Source: Streptosporangiaceae bacterium
Lineage (GTDB): Bacteria > Actinomycetota > Actinomycetes > Streptosporangiales > Streptosporangiaceae
Reading direction: 5' to 3'
Assembly: GCA_019245115.1 (NCBI GenBank)
Contig: JAFARZ010000141.1
Coordinates: forward strand, 1-39,061
Length of the DNA: 39,061 nt
Shown: positions 16,486-25,843 of the stretch, one piece after another
Layout: the number at the start of each line of letters is the position of its first letter
Position numbering within the stretch: position 1 is the first letter of the stretch
Notes under the pieces: generated by a model
Databases searched by the model: none
What the model saw: only the letters and a program-made list of their open reading frames with translations
What the model was told of the DNA's origin: nothing
Program-made: the position numbers and the translations under genes

Positions 16486-18165
16486 ATGAGAATAAAGGTG
16501 CTGCTCGCAGCCGCGGCATCCGTTGTTAGCGCGCTAGGGCTGGCGGCGTGCAGTTCATCGGGCTCGTCGCCGGGCAAGTCTTCGGGTTCATCCTCTGCCA
16601 CGCTCGTGATGGAGGGGAGCCCGCTGGGCTCCATGCCCCAGGTCTTCAACCCGTTCTCGCCGGTCGACCCGGCCAACACCGCCGGTGCCACGAACCTGGT
16701 CTACGAGCCGCTGCTGCAGTTCAACTTTCTCAAGCCGGGCACGATCTACCCATGGCTGGCGACCGCTTACAACTGGTCCAACGGCGGGAAGACGATCACG
16801 TTCACCTTGCGCAGCGGCGTGAAATTCACCGACGGCGAGCCATTCAACGCCGCCAACGTCGCGTGGGAGTTCAACCTGCTGAAATCGAACACCGTGGCCA
16901 ACCAGAACGGGCTGCCGATCGCCAGCGCATCAGCCTCGGGCTCGAACACGGTGGTCATCAACTTCAGCCGGTCGGTGTACACGCTGCTGTACTTCATCGC
17001 CAACACGCCCATGCTCCCCGAGAACGTGTGGAGCAAGGTCAACCCAGCCACTTTTCCCGACAATAAGCCGGTCGGCACCGGGCCGTACGAGGTGTCCGTT
17101 TTCACGTCGCAGGGCATGACCCTGACCAGGAACCCGCATTACTGGGGTGGCGTGCCGCCCGTGGCCAAGGTGGAGTTCCCGGCCTACTCCTCCAACACAA
17201 GCGCCAACCTCGCGCTGGAACAGGGCCAGCTGGACTGGGCCGGCAACTTCGTGCAGAACATCAAAACGGCATTCGTGGACAGGAACCCGTCCACCAACCA
17301 TTACTGGGACGCGCCGCTGTCGACCCAGAACCTGCTGCCCAACCTCACCGAGTTCCCGTTCAACGGCACCGCCGGCCTGGCGGTGCGAGAGGCGATCTCC
17401 GACGGGATCAACCGGACGGTCATCTCTGAGGATGGCGAGGACTCCCAGCAGCCGGGGGCGACCGGTCCGGCCTCGCTGACCGGCCTGGTGATGCCAACCG
17501 ACCAGAGCTACGTCACACCAGCGACCTCTGGGTATACCACCAGCTACGACCCGGCCAAGGCCGAGCAGATCCTCAAGGCCGCGGGCTGGAAGATGGGCAG
17601 CAACGGCATCTTCGAGCTGAACGGCAAGCCGCTCGCGTTCACGATCGAGGACCCGAGCGCGTACACCGACTACATCACCACCGACCAGATCATCGCGCAG
17701 GAGCTGAAGCAGGTCGGCATGGACGTGTCCGTGCAGGGCGTCTCGGTGCAGAAGTTCGGCACCGACGTGAACGACGGGACCTTCCAGATGGTCAACCGCT
17801 ATAGCACCGTCGGCCCGACGCCGTACTTCATGTACGACCAGTTCCTGGACGACAGCATCACTGCCCCTATCGGTAAGAATGCCACCGGCGACTTCGAGCG
17901 GTTCTACAGCCCCCAGGCGCAGGCTCTCCTGGCGCAGTTCGCCGGCTCCAACGATCCCGCTACTCAGCTCAACGCCGTGGTCGGCATGGAGAAGATCGTC
18001 GCGACGCAGCTCCCGGTCATCCCAATCATCTTCTCGGTGGCCTGGTTCGACTACAGCACCAGCAAGTTCACCGGCTGGCCGTCGCCGTCTGATCCGTACG
18101 ACCCCGGCCAACCCGAAGGCCCGTACGACGAGTACACCATCCTGCACCTGAAGCCGGCCGGCTGA
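16486..18165 (+). CDS. Substrate-binding lipoprotein of the Dpp/Opp importer (family 5)
   Basis: A 559-aa lipoprotein that captures the substrate for the DppBCDF machine. The signal peptide MRIKVLLAAAASVVSALGLA ends at a lipobox L-A-A-C with Cys22, followed by a Ser/Gly tether. Family 5 hallmarks are clear: TNLVYEPLLQFN, YPWLATAYNWSNGGKTITFT, LRSGVKFTDGEPFNAANVAWEFN and GTGPYEVSVFTSQGMTLTRNPHYWG. The start at 16486 fits the signal peptide; 54 upstream in-frame codons lie inside the ATPase gene. The ligand may be an oligosaccharide given the CGAAA-type operators, but a peptide is equally possible from the protein alone. The gene ends 15 bp from the convergent jetC-like gene. Confidence 0.93.
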   Translation: MRIKVLLAAAASVVSALGLAACSSSGSSPGKSSGSSSATLVMEGSPLGSMPQVFNPFSPVDPANTAGATNLVYEPLLQFNFLKPGTIYPWLATAYNWSNGGKTITFTLRSGVKFTDGEPFNAANVAWEFNLLKSNTVANQNGLPIASASASGSNTVVINFSRSVYTLLYFIANTPMLPENVWSKVNPATFPDNKPVGTGPYEVSVFTSQGMTLTRNPHYWGGVPPVAKVEFPAYSSNTSANLALEQGQLDWAGNFVQNIKTAFVDRNPSTNHYWDAPLSTQNLLPNLTEFPFNGTAGLAVREAISDGINRTVISEDGEDSQQPGATGPASLTGLVMPTDQSYVTPATSGYTTSYDPAKAEQILKAAGWKMGSNGIFELNGKPLAFTIEDPSAYTDYITTDQIIAQELKQVGMDVSVQGVSVQKFGTDVNDGTFQMVNRYSTVGPTPYFMYDQFLDDSITAPIGKNATGDFERFYSPQAQALLAQFAGSNDPATQLNAVVGMEKIVATQLPVIPIIFSVAWFDYSTSKFTGWPSPSDPYDPGQPEGPYDEYTILHLKPAG

Positions 18166-18174
18166 CGGCCAGCC
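18160..18174. terminator. Short hairpin between convergent binding-protein and JetC-like genes
   Basis: GGCTG (18160-18164) and CAGCC (18170-18174) form a 5-bp stem around the stop codon of the binding-protein gene, in a 15-bp gap between convergent genes. Weak on its own, but it is the only structure available to separate the two transcripts. Confidence 0.25.
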
Positions 18175-18180
18175 GCTTCC

Positions 18181-21100
18181 TCAGGCCGCGGCGGTGATCG
18201 CCCGGCGCGTTCCGGGCGAGCCGAGCGTGGTGCCGAGCTCGCCGGCCTCGTCGGCGACAAGTTCCGATCCATCCCAGACCAGCAGCAGGGCGCTGACCGT
18301 GTGCTGGATCGGAGAATGGGCCAGATCGTAGTGTGCGGCGGCCCGGATCGAGCCCTGGGTTGCCCACAGATCGTAGCCGGTCATGAACAGGTCGAGGTCG
18401 AACTGGGCGGCCAGGCCCATCAGTTCCGCGCGTCCGGTATCGTCCACCCCCGCGAAGGCTTCGTCCAGGGCGAGCAGCCGTGGCGCATGCGGTTGCGCCG
18501 AGTTGAGCATGGCGTGTGCGGCGGCGAACAGCGGCAAGTGCAGCGAGACCGACTGCTCGCCGCCGGACAGCCGGCTGTGCCTCGCCCGGGTCAGTGTCTC
18601 TTCGCCGCCTTCCGGGCTCACCATCTGGAAAACGAACTGCCGCCATCGCCGGTAGTCCAGTACCTGGGCGAGGAGTTCCCGGTAGGGCAGTTCGCGATGC
18701 CTGGCACGGGCGGTCTTGATCTGCGCGGCGAAGTGGCCGCGCATCCTGGCCAGGGCGTCCGTGCCGAGCCGCGCGGCGCTGCCGTCGAGCAGTGCGCACA
18801 CCGCCCGCTGCTCGTCGTCGAGGTGGTCGGCGAGCAGCCATCTGACGCCGACCGTCTTACCCGACGACATCTTCCGTGACCGCATTTCGGCGTTCATGCG
18901 GTGGATCAGATCCTTCGCGTCCACGGTGCGGTCATGGATCTGCTGGGCCAGCCTGGTCAGCAGCGCGTCCTCGAGGATGCGCTGCTCGGACTCGGTCAGC
19001 AGCAACTGCTGGTCGCCGCGGGCGGCGGCGATGCGTCCGGCGAACGCGGCGACCGGCAGCGGGCCCTGCTCGTCGGCGATCCGGACGATGATGATCCCGT
19101 CGGCGCCATCCCATTCGGGGTGGTAATCCTGTCCCGCGGCGGCAAGCTGAGTCTGCAGTTCCTCCAGCGCCCGGGTCAGCCGGGTGGTGGACATCTTCAG
19201 CGACGTCTCGGTCGGGCTCAGGTCGCGGGTGACGGTAAGGATCGCCTCGTAAATGCCGAGGACCGGCCGGGGCAGGTCCGCTCCGTCCCAGTCGGCGTCT
19301 GTCGCCGGCCAGGCCAGGCCGGGCGGGCAGTTCAGCACATCCAGCAGCTCCCTGGCGGCGAACGCCGCGAGACCACGCGCGGTCTCGCGCTCTTCTCCGG
19401 CGGCGACCGCCAGCGCTTCCTTGCCCTTGATCACGCGTTCGGCCGTCTGTGCCGCCGCCTTGATCGCGTCGATCTCGGCCTTGCGGGCGGCCTTCTCCTC
19501 GGTCTGTGCCGCGTCCAGCCCGGCTTCGTTTTCTTCGATCTGGGTGAGAACCTCCCGCGCCGCCATGCCGACGGCGCCGCGCAGGGCGTCAAGCTTGGCC
19601 GCCTCCTCGGTATGCCGCAGCCGCGCGGTGCGCTCGGTTCCGGCGGCAGCGGCCTCTTCCCCGGTCGCGTGCTCCAGCCGGCCGGCCGCCTCGGCCACGA
19701 CACTTTCCTGGCGGGACATTTCCCGGCGCCGGGCGGCGAGGTCGCGTGCGGCCGACTCGAATCTGCGCGCCGCTCCTTCCACGCGGTCGACGTCGTCTGG
19801 GTCGAGAGCGTGCTCGATGGCCGCGCGGCGCAACGCGCGTTCGGTCACCGTGCACGCCGCGACGGATTCGTCGAAGCTCGCCTGGGCCTGTTCGGCGCCA
19901 CGCCGTGCGCCACGCAGGTGCCCGGCCGCGTGAGAGTGCTCGCGCTGCGCGGCGGCGATCGCCCTGGTGGCAGGCAGCGCCGCTCGAGCCTCGGCGAACG
20001 CCGACAGTGCGTCCGCCAGCCCGGCGATCCTGCGGTCCAGCGCCGCGATCTCCGCCTGATACGAAGCGATCTTCATCTCGCATTCGGCGATCCGGGCGGC
20101 CCTGCGGCGGGCGCGGGCGGTCGCGCCGATGTACTCGGCGTGCTCCTTGCGGTGCTGCCCGGCGGTGACGCCGTGCGAGTAGCGCCCGTCGGGGCCGATC
20201 ACGGCGGTGGCCGAGAACGGGTCGCCGTCGAGCGCGATCGAGGCGAGCACGGCGGTGATCCTCGCCGCGGGCACCGGCGTCCCCGCTTCGGGCTCGAGCA
20301 CGTCCGCGAGGCTGATCCCGGGCACCGGGGTACCCGGGATCAGGAATCCGTCGTCCGCCGCGATCTCGCTGCCGGCGGGAGCGATCCAGGCGTCCAGCAT
20401 TCCGGTCGCCTGGAGCGCCGCCTCGATCGCCGCCGCGAGGTCGCCGGGAACCTGGTCGGCGAAGCGGACCAGCCGCCACAGCGGGGCACCATCGCGGCCC
20501 GTACGGTCGGCGGTCCGGCCAGGGTAGGCGGACGGCGCGTCGTCGCGCTCGGCGGCAATGCGGTCACGCTCTTCTATCACCCGGTCCCGCTCCGCCACCG
20601 CCGCCGCTCGGCCGGCGCGCAGCGCTGCCTGCTCGTCGCGGGCGGCCTGCTCGGCGCCGGCGGTCGCATCACCGTATACGGTCTCCAGCGCGGGCACGTC
20701 CGGCTCGCCGAAGCGGGCGATCGCGTCGGCCAGCGTCCCGGCGAGTGACTCCCACTGGCCGGCCGGAAGCAGCCCGGCGTGCCGGGCGGTCCAGTCCGAG
20801 AGGGCGCGCTCGGCCTCGGCGATCGCCTGCCGTACCGCGTCGGCGGCGGCCTCCTCGGCCTGCTCAGCGGCCGCCAGCGAGTCCAGCGCGCGATCAAGCG
20901 CGAGCCTGGCCAGATCCCGGGCCTGCTCGGCCTTGTGATGCTCGGCGAGGGCGGCGCGTACCGCCCGGACCGCTTCCAGCCTGACGGTCAGTCGAGCCAC
21001 CGCCCGTTCGTTCAGATTCGCGGGCTCGGCGTCCGCCGCCTGCCAGGGAATCCCGGCGGTACCGGCATGATCCGCGAGCTCAGCGGCGGCACGAGAGACG

Positions 21101-22230
21101 GCCGCCTGCATGTCAGCCCGGATCGCATTCGCCCGATGCAGCTCATCTCGGCCGCGGGCGGTGGCGGCCTGGCGCCTGGCCAGCTCGGCGGCCGCCTCGG
21201 TCGCGGTATGCAGGCAGGTCCGGACCAGGCGGTCGAGGTCTTCGAGCTGCTCCACCGCCTGATAGGCGCTGCTGCCGCGGAGCTGTTCCAGCCGGGCGCG
21301 GAGCCTGGCGACGCCGTCCTCCGCCGCCTCCCGGCGTGCCCCAGCGGCCTCTTGCCGTTCCTCGGTGGCCCGCTGTTCGTGCTCGTCCGCGGCTACCGTT
21401 ACCCGTGCGGCCTCGGTCGCCTCGCGGCGCCGGGTGAGCGCATCGGCAGCCCACCGGGCGTGGGTGCGCAGGTAGGTCGTGTAGCTGGCCAGGAACGTCT
21501 GGGTCGCCTCGTCCGCGGCGACCAGGCCCTCCAGCGTCGCAGCCACCGCCTCCATGTCGTCGAACGACCGTGCGGCCTCGGTGATCAGGTCGTCGTCCAC
21601 CGGGCGGAGGCCGTCGGTGAGCGTGTCGGACAGCTTCACCGGGTCCAGGTTCTTCGCGAGCTGCGGTCGCCGCAGCGTGAGGATCAGCGTGAGGAGCTGC
21701 TCGTAGCGTTCCGGACCGAGGCCGAACAGCCGCTGATCGATGCCCGCGCGGTATTCGGTCGGCGACCCGAACATGGCAGCCTCGCCGATCTCGTCGATGA
21801 GCTGCTTGCGCGTCATGGGCCGGTCGTCGGAGGTTATCAGCGAGAAATCCTCCCCGACCCGGCCGTCGGCTACGAAGTGCCAGCGGACGGGGGTGTCGCG
21901 GTGCCGCTGCGCGTGCAGGCCTATCCCGACGGTGACCGCCTCGCCGGTATCCCGATGACGCAGTTCCAGCCACACGTAGCCGACAGCGTTCTCGCCGCCG
22001 CGGAACAGCAGGTTGGACTTCATCGTCCGGTCCTCGGCCGCGAACGGGTTGAGCCGTTTCGGATCGATCCGGCCGTCGAGCACGAACGGGAAGAGCACTT
22101 CGAGCGCCTTGGTCTTGCCGGACCCGTTCGGGCCGCGCAGGACGAGCCAGCCACCAGCGAAGCAGAACTCCTCGTCGCGGTAGTCCCACATGTTGATGAT
22201 CCCGGCGCGGGTGGGCTCGAATCGTGTCAC
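18181..22230 (-). CDS. jetC: SMC-type ATPase of a type II Wadjet system (JetC, TIGR02680-like)
   Basis: A 1349-aa MukB-like SMC ATPase. Walker A GPNGSGKT lies at 33-40 after GWLVLRGPN. Long Ala/Arg/Glu-rich coiled-coil arms follow, interrupted at about 580-695 by a compact hinge-like region (PLWRLVRFADQVPGDL to HRKEHAEYIGATA). The closing head has the signature SRLSGGEQ at about 1218 and Walker B LLALDEAFAGVDD at about 1250-1262. In Wadjet, JetABC extrude DNA loops and recognise small circular plasmids, which JetD then cuts. The start is GTG 22230 in a 4-bp GTGA overlap with JetB; the frame is open 71 codons upstream but only within JetB. No JetD gene follows; the next gene is the convergent transporter gene. 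Confidence 0.88.
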   Translation of the reverse strand: MTRFEPTRAGIINMWDYRDEEFCFAGGWLVLRGPNGSGKTKALEVLFPFVLDGRIDPKRLNPFAAEDRTMKSNLLFRGGENAVGYVWLELRHRDTGEAVTVGIGLHAQRHRDTPVRWHFVADGRVGEDFSLITSDDRPMTRKQLIDEIGEAAMFGSPTEYRAGIDQRLFGLGPERYEQLLTLILTLRRPQLAKNLDPVKLSDTLTDGLRPVDDDLITEAARSFDDMEAVAATLEGLVAADEATQTFLASYTTYLRTHARWAADALTRRREATEAARVTVAADEHEQRATEERQEAAGARREAAEDGVARLRARLEQLRGSSAYQAVEQLEDLDRLVRTCLHTATEAAAELARRQAATARGRDELHRANAIRADMQAAVSRAAAELADHAGTAGIPWQAADAEPANLNERAVARLTVRLEAVRAVRAALAEHHKAEQARDLARLALDRALDSLAAAEQAEEAAADAVRQAIAEAERALSDWTARHAGLLPAGQWESLAGTLADAIARFGEPDVPALETVYGDATAGAEQAARDEQAALRAGRAAAVAERDRVIEERDRIAAERDDAPSAYPGRTADRTGRDGAPLWRLVRFADQVPGDLAAAIEAALQATGMLDAWIAPAGSEIAADDGFLIPGTPVPGISLADVLEPEAGTPVPAARITAVLASIALDGDPFSATAVIGPDGRYSHGVTAGQHRKEHAEYIGATARARRRAARIAECEMKIASYQAEIAALDRRIAGLADALSAFAEARAALPATRAIAAAQREHSHAAGHLRGARRGAEQAQASFDESVAACTVTERALRRAAIEHALDPDDVDRVEGAARRFESAARDLAARRREMSRQESVVAEAAGRLEHATGEEAAAAGTERTARLRHTEEAAKLDALRGAVGMAAREVLTQIEENEAGLDAAQTEEKAARKAEIDAIKAAAQTAERVIKGKEALAVAAGEERETARGLAAFAARELLDVLNCPPGLAWPATDADWDGADLPRPVLGIYEAILTVTRDLSPTETSLKMSTTRLTRALEELQTQLAAAGQDYHPEWDGADGIIIVRIADEQGPLPVAAFAGRIAAARGDQQLLLTESEQRILEDALLTRLAQQIHDRTVDAKDLIHRMNAEMRSRKMSSGKTVGVRWLLADHLDDEQRAVCALLDGSAARLGTDALARMRGHFAAQIKTARARHRELPYRELLAQVLDYRRWRQFVFQMVSPEGGEETLTRARHSRLSGGEQSVSLHLPLFAAAHAMLNSAQPHAPRLLALDEAFAGVDDTGRAELMGLAAQFDLDLFMTGYDLWATQGSIRAAAHYDLAHSPIQHTVSALLLVWDGSELVADEAGELGTTLGSPGTRRAITAAA

Positions 22231-23636
22231 GGTTTCGATGGCTCCTTGATCTGGGCGGTGACACCGCGGTAGCGCGCCAGCAGCGGCAGCACGAGCACGC
22301 CGCCATCGACCCGGGCGACGAGGCCCACGCCCGCGAGCAGGCTGAGTGCCTCGGACAGCAGGCCGCCGAGGTCGGCGACCTGCTTCTCGGCCATGCCGGA
22401 CCCGAACTCGTCGACTAGCTTGCGCAGTTCGGTGCGCAGCCACGTCTCGCTGAGGAACGGATAGGTGACGTCAGCAGGGGCCGCCTGTTCTTCCCGGGGG
22501 GTAAACACCAACCCCCCGGACCCCCCGCCCGCGCCGCTTCTCGCCGTAGTATCACCCGGCGCCGTAGTCACCATGTAATCGTTGTCGATGGCGAGGAGGC
22601 GGGCTACCCAGCCGCGATCCGGTAGCGCGGAGTCGATACGCTGGGCCGCCTCAGCGAGCCGCTCGGCCGCGGTGGCGGCGGGAAGATGCTCGACCCGGGC
22701 ACGATTGCGGTGCAGGTACCCGGCGATCCGCGCGCACAGCAGCAGCCCGGCTTGCGCGACCGTTCCGGTTCCCGGGAAGGTGATGTCGGTGAGCCGCTGG
22801 CCGATGTTCACCAGCGCGACACCCTCTGCCCGGCGCTCCACGGTAAGCCCGGTGAGCCGCTCCAGGTCCTCGGCGAGAGCCGGCGACCGGAGCTGGCCAT
22901 GAAGTCCAGGGTCCAGGTCAGCGTAGTAGACGACCGGGTTCTCCAGGACGAGCCGGCGCGCGCGCCGGGCGGTCAGCCGGCGCTGTGCGTTGATGCCCTG
23001 GCCCACGCCGCGCGTGCCGTCGAGCAGTTCGGTCACCGAGCTCACGTGCTGCAGTACGCGGCTAGGGGCGTAGATGGCCGCGACGACCTCCCGGTCGATG
23101 TCGTACAGCGCCTCGGCGTGTTCCGGGTCATTGACCCACTCGGCAGCGGAGCCGTCGGCCATGTGCAGCGCGCCCCGGGCTTCCAGCCAGGCCACCGCGT
23201 CGACGAATGCGTCACGGTCGGCCTTCCGGCCGGTGTCCATGCCCAGGCCATCGATACGGCCGGCCTCGGCGGCCACGGCTTCGGCCAGCTCGCCGAGCGC
23301 GATCTGCTTGCCGGAACGGCCCAGTGCGGACAGGGCCAGGACCAGGTAGGCGTAGCGGCGCCGGTCAAACGGACGCCGCGCACGGGTCAGGGCCGGCCGG
23401 GTGGCGTCCAGCGTGTCCTGCACTCGCCGCAGCCGGGCTGTCTCGCCGTTGCTGACGAGGGTGTATCCAAGGACTTCGGCGAAATCGGCGCGTAGCTGCC
23501 CGGCCCACTTACGGACCAGCGGCAGCGAGGTCTTGTCCGGGTAGCTGGTCGTGACGAGGGGGTGACGCAGCATGAGCCGAGCGGCCTGCTGGTATTCGTC
23601 GAGTTCCAGGGGGCTGACGTCCGCGGCGACCCTCAT
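22227..23636 (-). CDS. jetB: Wadjet type II accessory subunit JetB (TIGR02678/DUF2398-like)
   Basis: A 469-aa protein, thought to be the MukE-like winged-helix subunit of the SMC complex. Recognition rests on its N-terminus (ELDEYQQAARLMLRHPLVTT, then PLVRKWAGQLRADFAEVLGY), a middle RRPFDRRRYAYLVLALSALG, and RRLVLENPVVYYADLD, all characteristic of the DUF2398 family as I know it, and on its position between JetA and JetC. Its ATG overlaps the JetA stop as ATGA, and its own TGA overlaps the JetC GTG, so the three are translated as a coupled unit. A Gly/Ser-rich insert (TARSGAGGGSGG) interrupts it around residue 370. Confidence 0.85.
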   Translation of the reverse strand: MRVAADVSPLELDEYQQAARLMLRHPLVTTSYPDKTSLPLVRKWAGQLRADFAEVLGYTLVSNGETARLRRVQDTLDATRPALTRARRPFDRRRYAYLVLALSALGRSGKQIALGELAEAVAAEAGRIDGLGMDTGRKADRDAFVDAVAWLEARGALHMADGSAAEWVNDPEHAEALYDIDREVVAAIYAPSRVLQHVSSVTELLDGTRGVGQGINAQRRLTARRARRLVLENPVVYYADLDPGLHGQLRSPALAEDLERLTGLTVERRAEGVALVNIGQRLTDITFPGTGTVAQAGLLLCARIAGYLHRNRARVEHLPAATAAERLAEAAQRIDSALPDRGWVARLLAIDNDYMVTTAPGDTTARSGAGGGSGGLVFTPREEQAAPADVTYPFLSETWLRTELRKLVDEFGSGMAEKQVADLGGLLSEALSLLAGVGLVARVDGGVLVLPLLARYRGVTAQIKEPSKP

Positions 23637-25210
23637 CTCGGCTCGCTCAATTCCAGCCGCAGGCCGTCTAGATGAAGTCTCCCCCGGACGGTCCGGACCG
23701 TCGTCGAACCGGCGGCGGGGCGGAGGGTGAGGCGGATCCCGTGTGCCGAACCGGTCGCCACCGGACCCGGTGCCCGGGTGCCGGCCACCCGGCTCACCGG
23801 GACCCGCGCCGACAGTGCCACGTCCAGCAGGCTGAGCAGGGCCTGGAATTCCGGCTCGTCAAGCACGCGATCGTACACACCGTCGGCCGCTAGCTGCGCC
23901 GTCGCCGCTCGCCGTTGTGCGGTCGCCTTGAGCTGTTCGGCGCGTAGCCGCTGTAGCTCTTCCTCGTTGCGCTGGATCTTGGCCGGGCCGTGCAGCGACT
24001 GGTTCTTTCCGGTGCGCACCAGGGTGCGCGACAGCGCGACCGGCTCGGCCTCCCACCACGACAGCCGGCCCGGGATCTGGTCGGGATCGTCATAAGCGGC
24101 CGATATGTGCCGGGGCGCGCCTAGCCCGAACACCACCTGGAACAGTGCGTGAGCGTCGGTATCGGCGGGAGCGGAGGTGAACCATTGCGCGAGATGGCGC
24201 AACTGGCTCTCCCGGCTGACCCCGCCCCGTCTCGACTCCGTTACCCGGCGCAGCAGCGCGGTGACGTTCGCGATCCCGGTGATCGTGGCGTCCTGTAGCC
24301 GCTCGGCCTCGCTGCGGGAGCCAGCGCCGGGCCCGTCCGCGCCGAACCACTGCACCAGGCCGGCCCAGCGGTGCCGCCAGTCCGCGACCCGTTCGGCGGT
24401 GGTACGGAACAGCCGCTCGTCGGCCTCGGCGGCCAGCGCGGCGATCCGGTCGTCGCCCACCGCGCCGACCTCGGCGACCGCGTCCGCGAGCATCGGTGAG
24501 AACCGCGACAGCTCGGAGTGAAACTCGCGCATGTGGGTGAGCAGCGCGTCCTTGTGTGCGAGAAAGACCTCTGGCCGGGTGTCGTTGGTCCGCGCCAGGT
24601 CACCCAGCATCAGGTAGAAGCGGGCGGCCCGCTGGGCCATGTCCGCCAGCACCCCGTCCAGGCGGGACAGTTTCCGGTACACCTCGGCGGCGTCACCGGT
24701 TCTCGCGGCCTCGGCCAGCGTGACCAGATCCGCCAGGATGTCGGGGAACACCAGCCGGGACAGCTGCGCGTCCTCCAGGCTGGCGCCGAGCACGTCCTCC
24801 ACCGCGCGGTAGGCGCGGTAGCCGGCCTGGGTGAACTGGTAGACGTAGTGCCGGTTACGGTATTCGGCCAGGTTGGCGGCGCGCGTACCGTCGTAGGAGC
24901 GGTCCAGCACTTGCCACTCGGCCAGCGCGTCAAGCAGGACCTGAACGTCGCCCACCGCCCCCGCGTCCGCGTGCTCCCCGGCCAGGGTGTCCAGCATCGC
25001 CCTGGCGTCGGAGGCGTGCATCAGGACGTGGTAATTGGCCCGCGCACGGTCGAAAGCACGCAGTAGCCACAGGTACTCGTGCCGCTTCTCCGCCGCGGCG
25101 AAGTGGAACAGGCGCAGCCGGTCATCCAGGGTGAAGGCGTCGATGCCGAAGGCGTCGGCGGACGTACCTTCCCCAGGACCGGCGGCGGTATCCGGAGTGG
25201 CCACATTCAC
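23633..25210 (-). CDS. jetA: Wadjet type II subunit JetA (TIGR02677/DUF2397-like)
   Basis: A 525-aa protein, the kleisin/MukF-like subunit that bridges the JetC heads. DUF2397-like features are LRLFHFAAAEKRHEYLWLLRAFDRARANYHVLMHASD at about 32-69, a helical middle section (RKLSRLDGVLADMAQRAARFY), REFHSELSRFSPMLADAVAEV, and a late block SRTLVRTGKNQSLHGPAKI. It starts with GTG 25210 (MNVATPD). It is first in the jetABC unit, so the promoter should lie in 25211-25340, but I see no clear -35/-10. Directly upstream on the opposite strand lies a LysR-type regulator remnant. Confidence 0.85.
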   Translation of the reverse strand: MNVATPDTAAGPGEGTSADAFGIDAFTLDDRLRLFHFAAAEKRHEYLWLLRAFDRARANYHVLMHASDARAMLDTLAGEHADAGAVGDVQVLLDALAEWQVLDRSYDGTRAANLAEYRNRHYVYQFTQAGYRAYRAVEDVLGASLEDAQLSRLVFPDILADLVTLAEAARTGDAAEVYRKLSRLDGVLADMAQRAARFYLMLGDLARTNDTRPEVFLAHKDALLTHMREFHSELSRFSPMLADAVAEVGAVGDDRIAALAAEADERLFRTTAERVADWRHRWAGLVQWFGADGPGAGSRSEAERLQDATITGIANVTALLRRVTESRRGGVSRESQLRHLAQWFTSAPADTDAHALFQVVFGLGAPRHISAAYDDPDQIPGRLSWWEAEPVALSRTLVRTGKNQSLHGPAKIQRNEEELQRLRAEQLKATAQRRAATAQLAADGVYDRVLDEPEFQALLSLLDVALSARVPVSRVAGTRAPGPVATGSAHGIRLTLRPAAGSTTVRTVRGRLHLDGLRLELSEPR

Positions 25211-25748
25211 GAGACCAGACCATACCGGTGGCCTATGACATTCTCCGGGGATCAGCGCGGAACAGACTGTTCGCTCAAAGCGCGATGGCCGGTTTCAGCA
25301 CGTCGGCGCACCACTGGCGGAAAGTGGTCGGGGTGCTGGATTCCGGTACTGGGCGGCCCGGGGGGACCAGGTGCCTTCGCTGCGCGATGGGCGGGCCGAC
25401 GTGGCGCTGGTGCTGACGCCGTTCGACGAGCGCGGGCTGGACAGCGGAGCACTGGTGACCGAACTCGTCTGGTTCCGGCTCTCCGAATCCCGGTCTTCGG
25501 CCGTAGCCGCCTTCGTCCGCACGGCCCGCGAGATAGCCGCCGCCGCTACACCCGCACCCGAGCTGGACCCGGCGCCGGTGGTCAAATGCGACATGAGGAT
25601 TCGTCGAGCCACCGCCGTTCGGGATAATCAGAAGTATCTGCCCACGCGACAAGTACTGCAAAATCCGGACGCTGCAGCCGCTTGCATCGCCCGGGGCATT
25701 TTGTCCATTTCTGCCCCACTTGGTCTGTCGTCCGCCGTCCAGCAGCAT
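25211..25748. other. Intergenic region between jetA and repeat copy B
   Basis: The region carries the jetA leader and a LysR remnant on the plus strand (separate entry). The rest, about 25565-25748, shows no gene. A run of Cys/His-poor frames there is not protein-like. Confidence 0.4.
25344..25560 (+). pseudogene. Remnant of a LysR-family transcriptional regulator
   Basis: One plus frame reads YWAARGDQVPSLRDGRAD followed by VALVLTPFDERGLDSGALVTEL, which is the middle of a LysR effector domain (compare the family pattern LxxGxxDxALVxxPxDxxGLxSxxLxTE). It is joined directly to VWFRLSESRSSAVAAFVRTA, the usual C-terminal end (LAWxxxxRSxxVxAFVRxA). The about 70-80 residues normally in between are missing, and there is no DNA-binding domain upstream. 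It cannot be a working regulator. Its transcription direction diverges from jetA, so it may be what is left of a neighbouring regulatory gene. Confidence 0.6.
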
Positions 25749-25821
25749 GGAAATTAAGAGCCTCGTGGAAGAAAAGGCGCCGGTTTCCGGCGTCTTTTCT
25801 TCCAGGAAGCTCTTTTCTTCC
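25749..25821 (+). repeat. Nested-hairpin repeat, copy B (73-nt core)
   Basis: The inner arms 25767-25783 and 25787-25803 pair at all 17 positions (one G-T) around a TTT loop: GGAAGAAAAGGCGCCGG against CCGGCGTCTTTTCTTCC. The outer arms 25749-25761 and 25809-25821 pair at 10 of 13. The GATATG left flank of the other copies is absent here. The core ends 22 bp beyond the stop of the minus-strand kinase gene. The plus-strand orientation is the same as in copies A, C and D. Confidence 0.85.
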
Positions 25822-25843
25822 GCAATGCAGCAGGCCGATGAGG

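Noticed and set aside
18901..20748. 615-codon plus-strand frame opposite jetC
   Set aside because: It is antisense to the coiled-coil part of the SMC gene; composition is Gly/Arg/Leu-rich with no family features. It is a by-product of the high-GC codon pattern.
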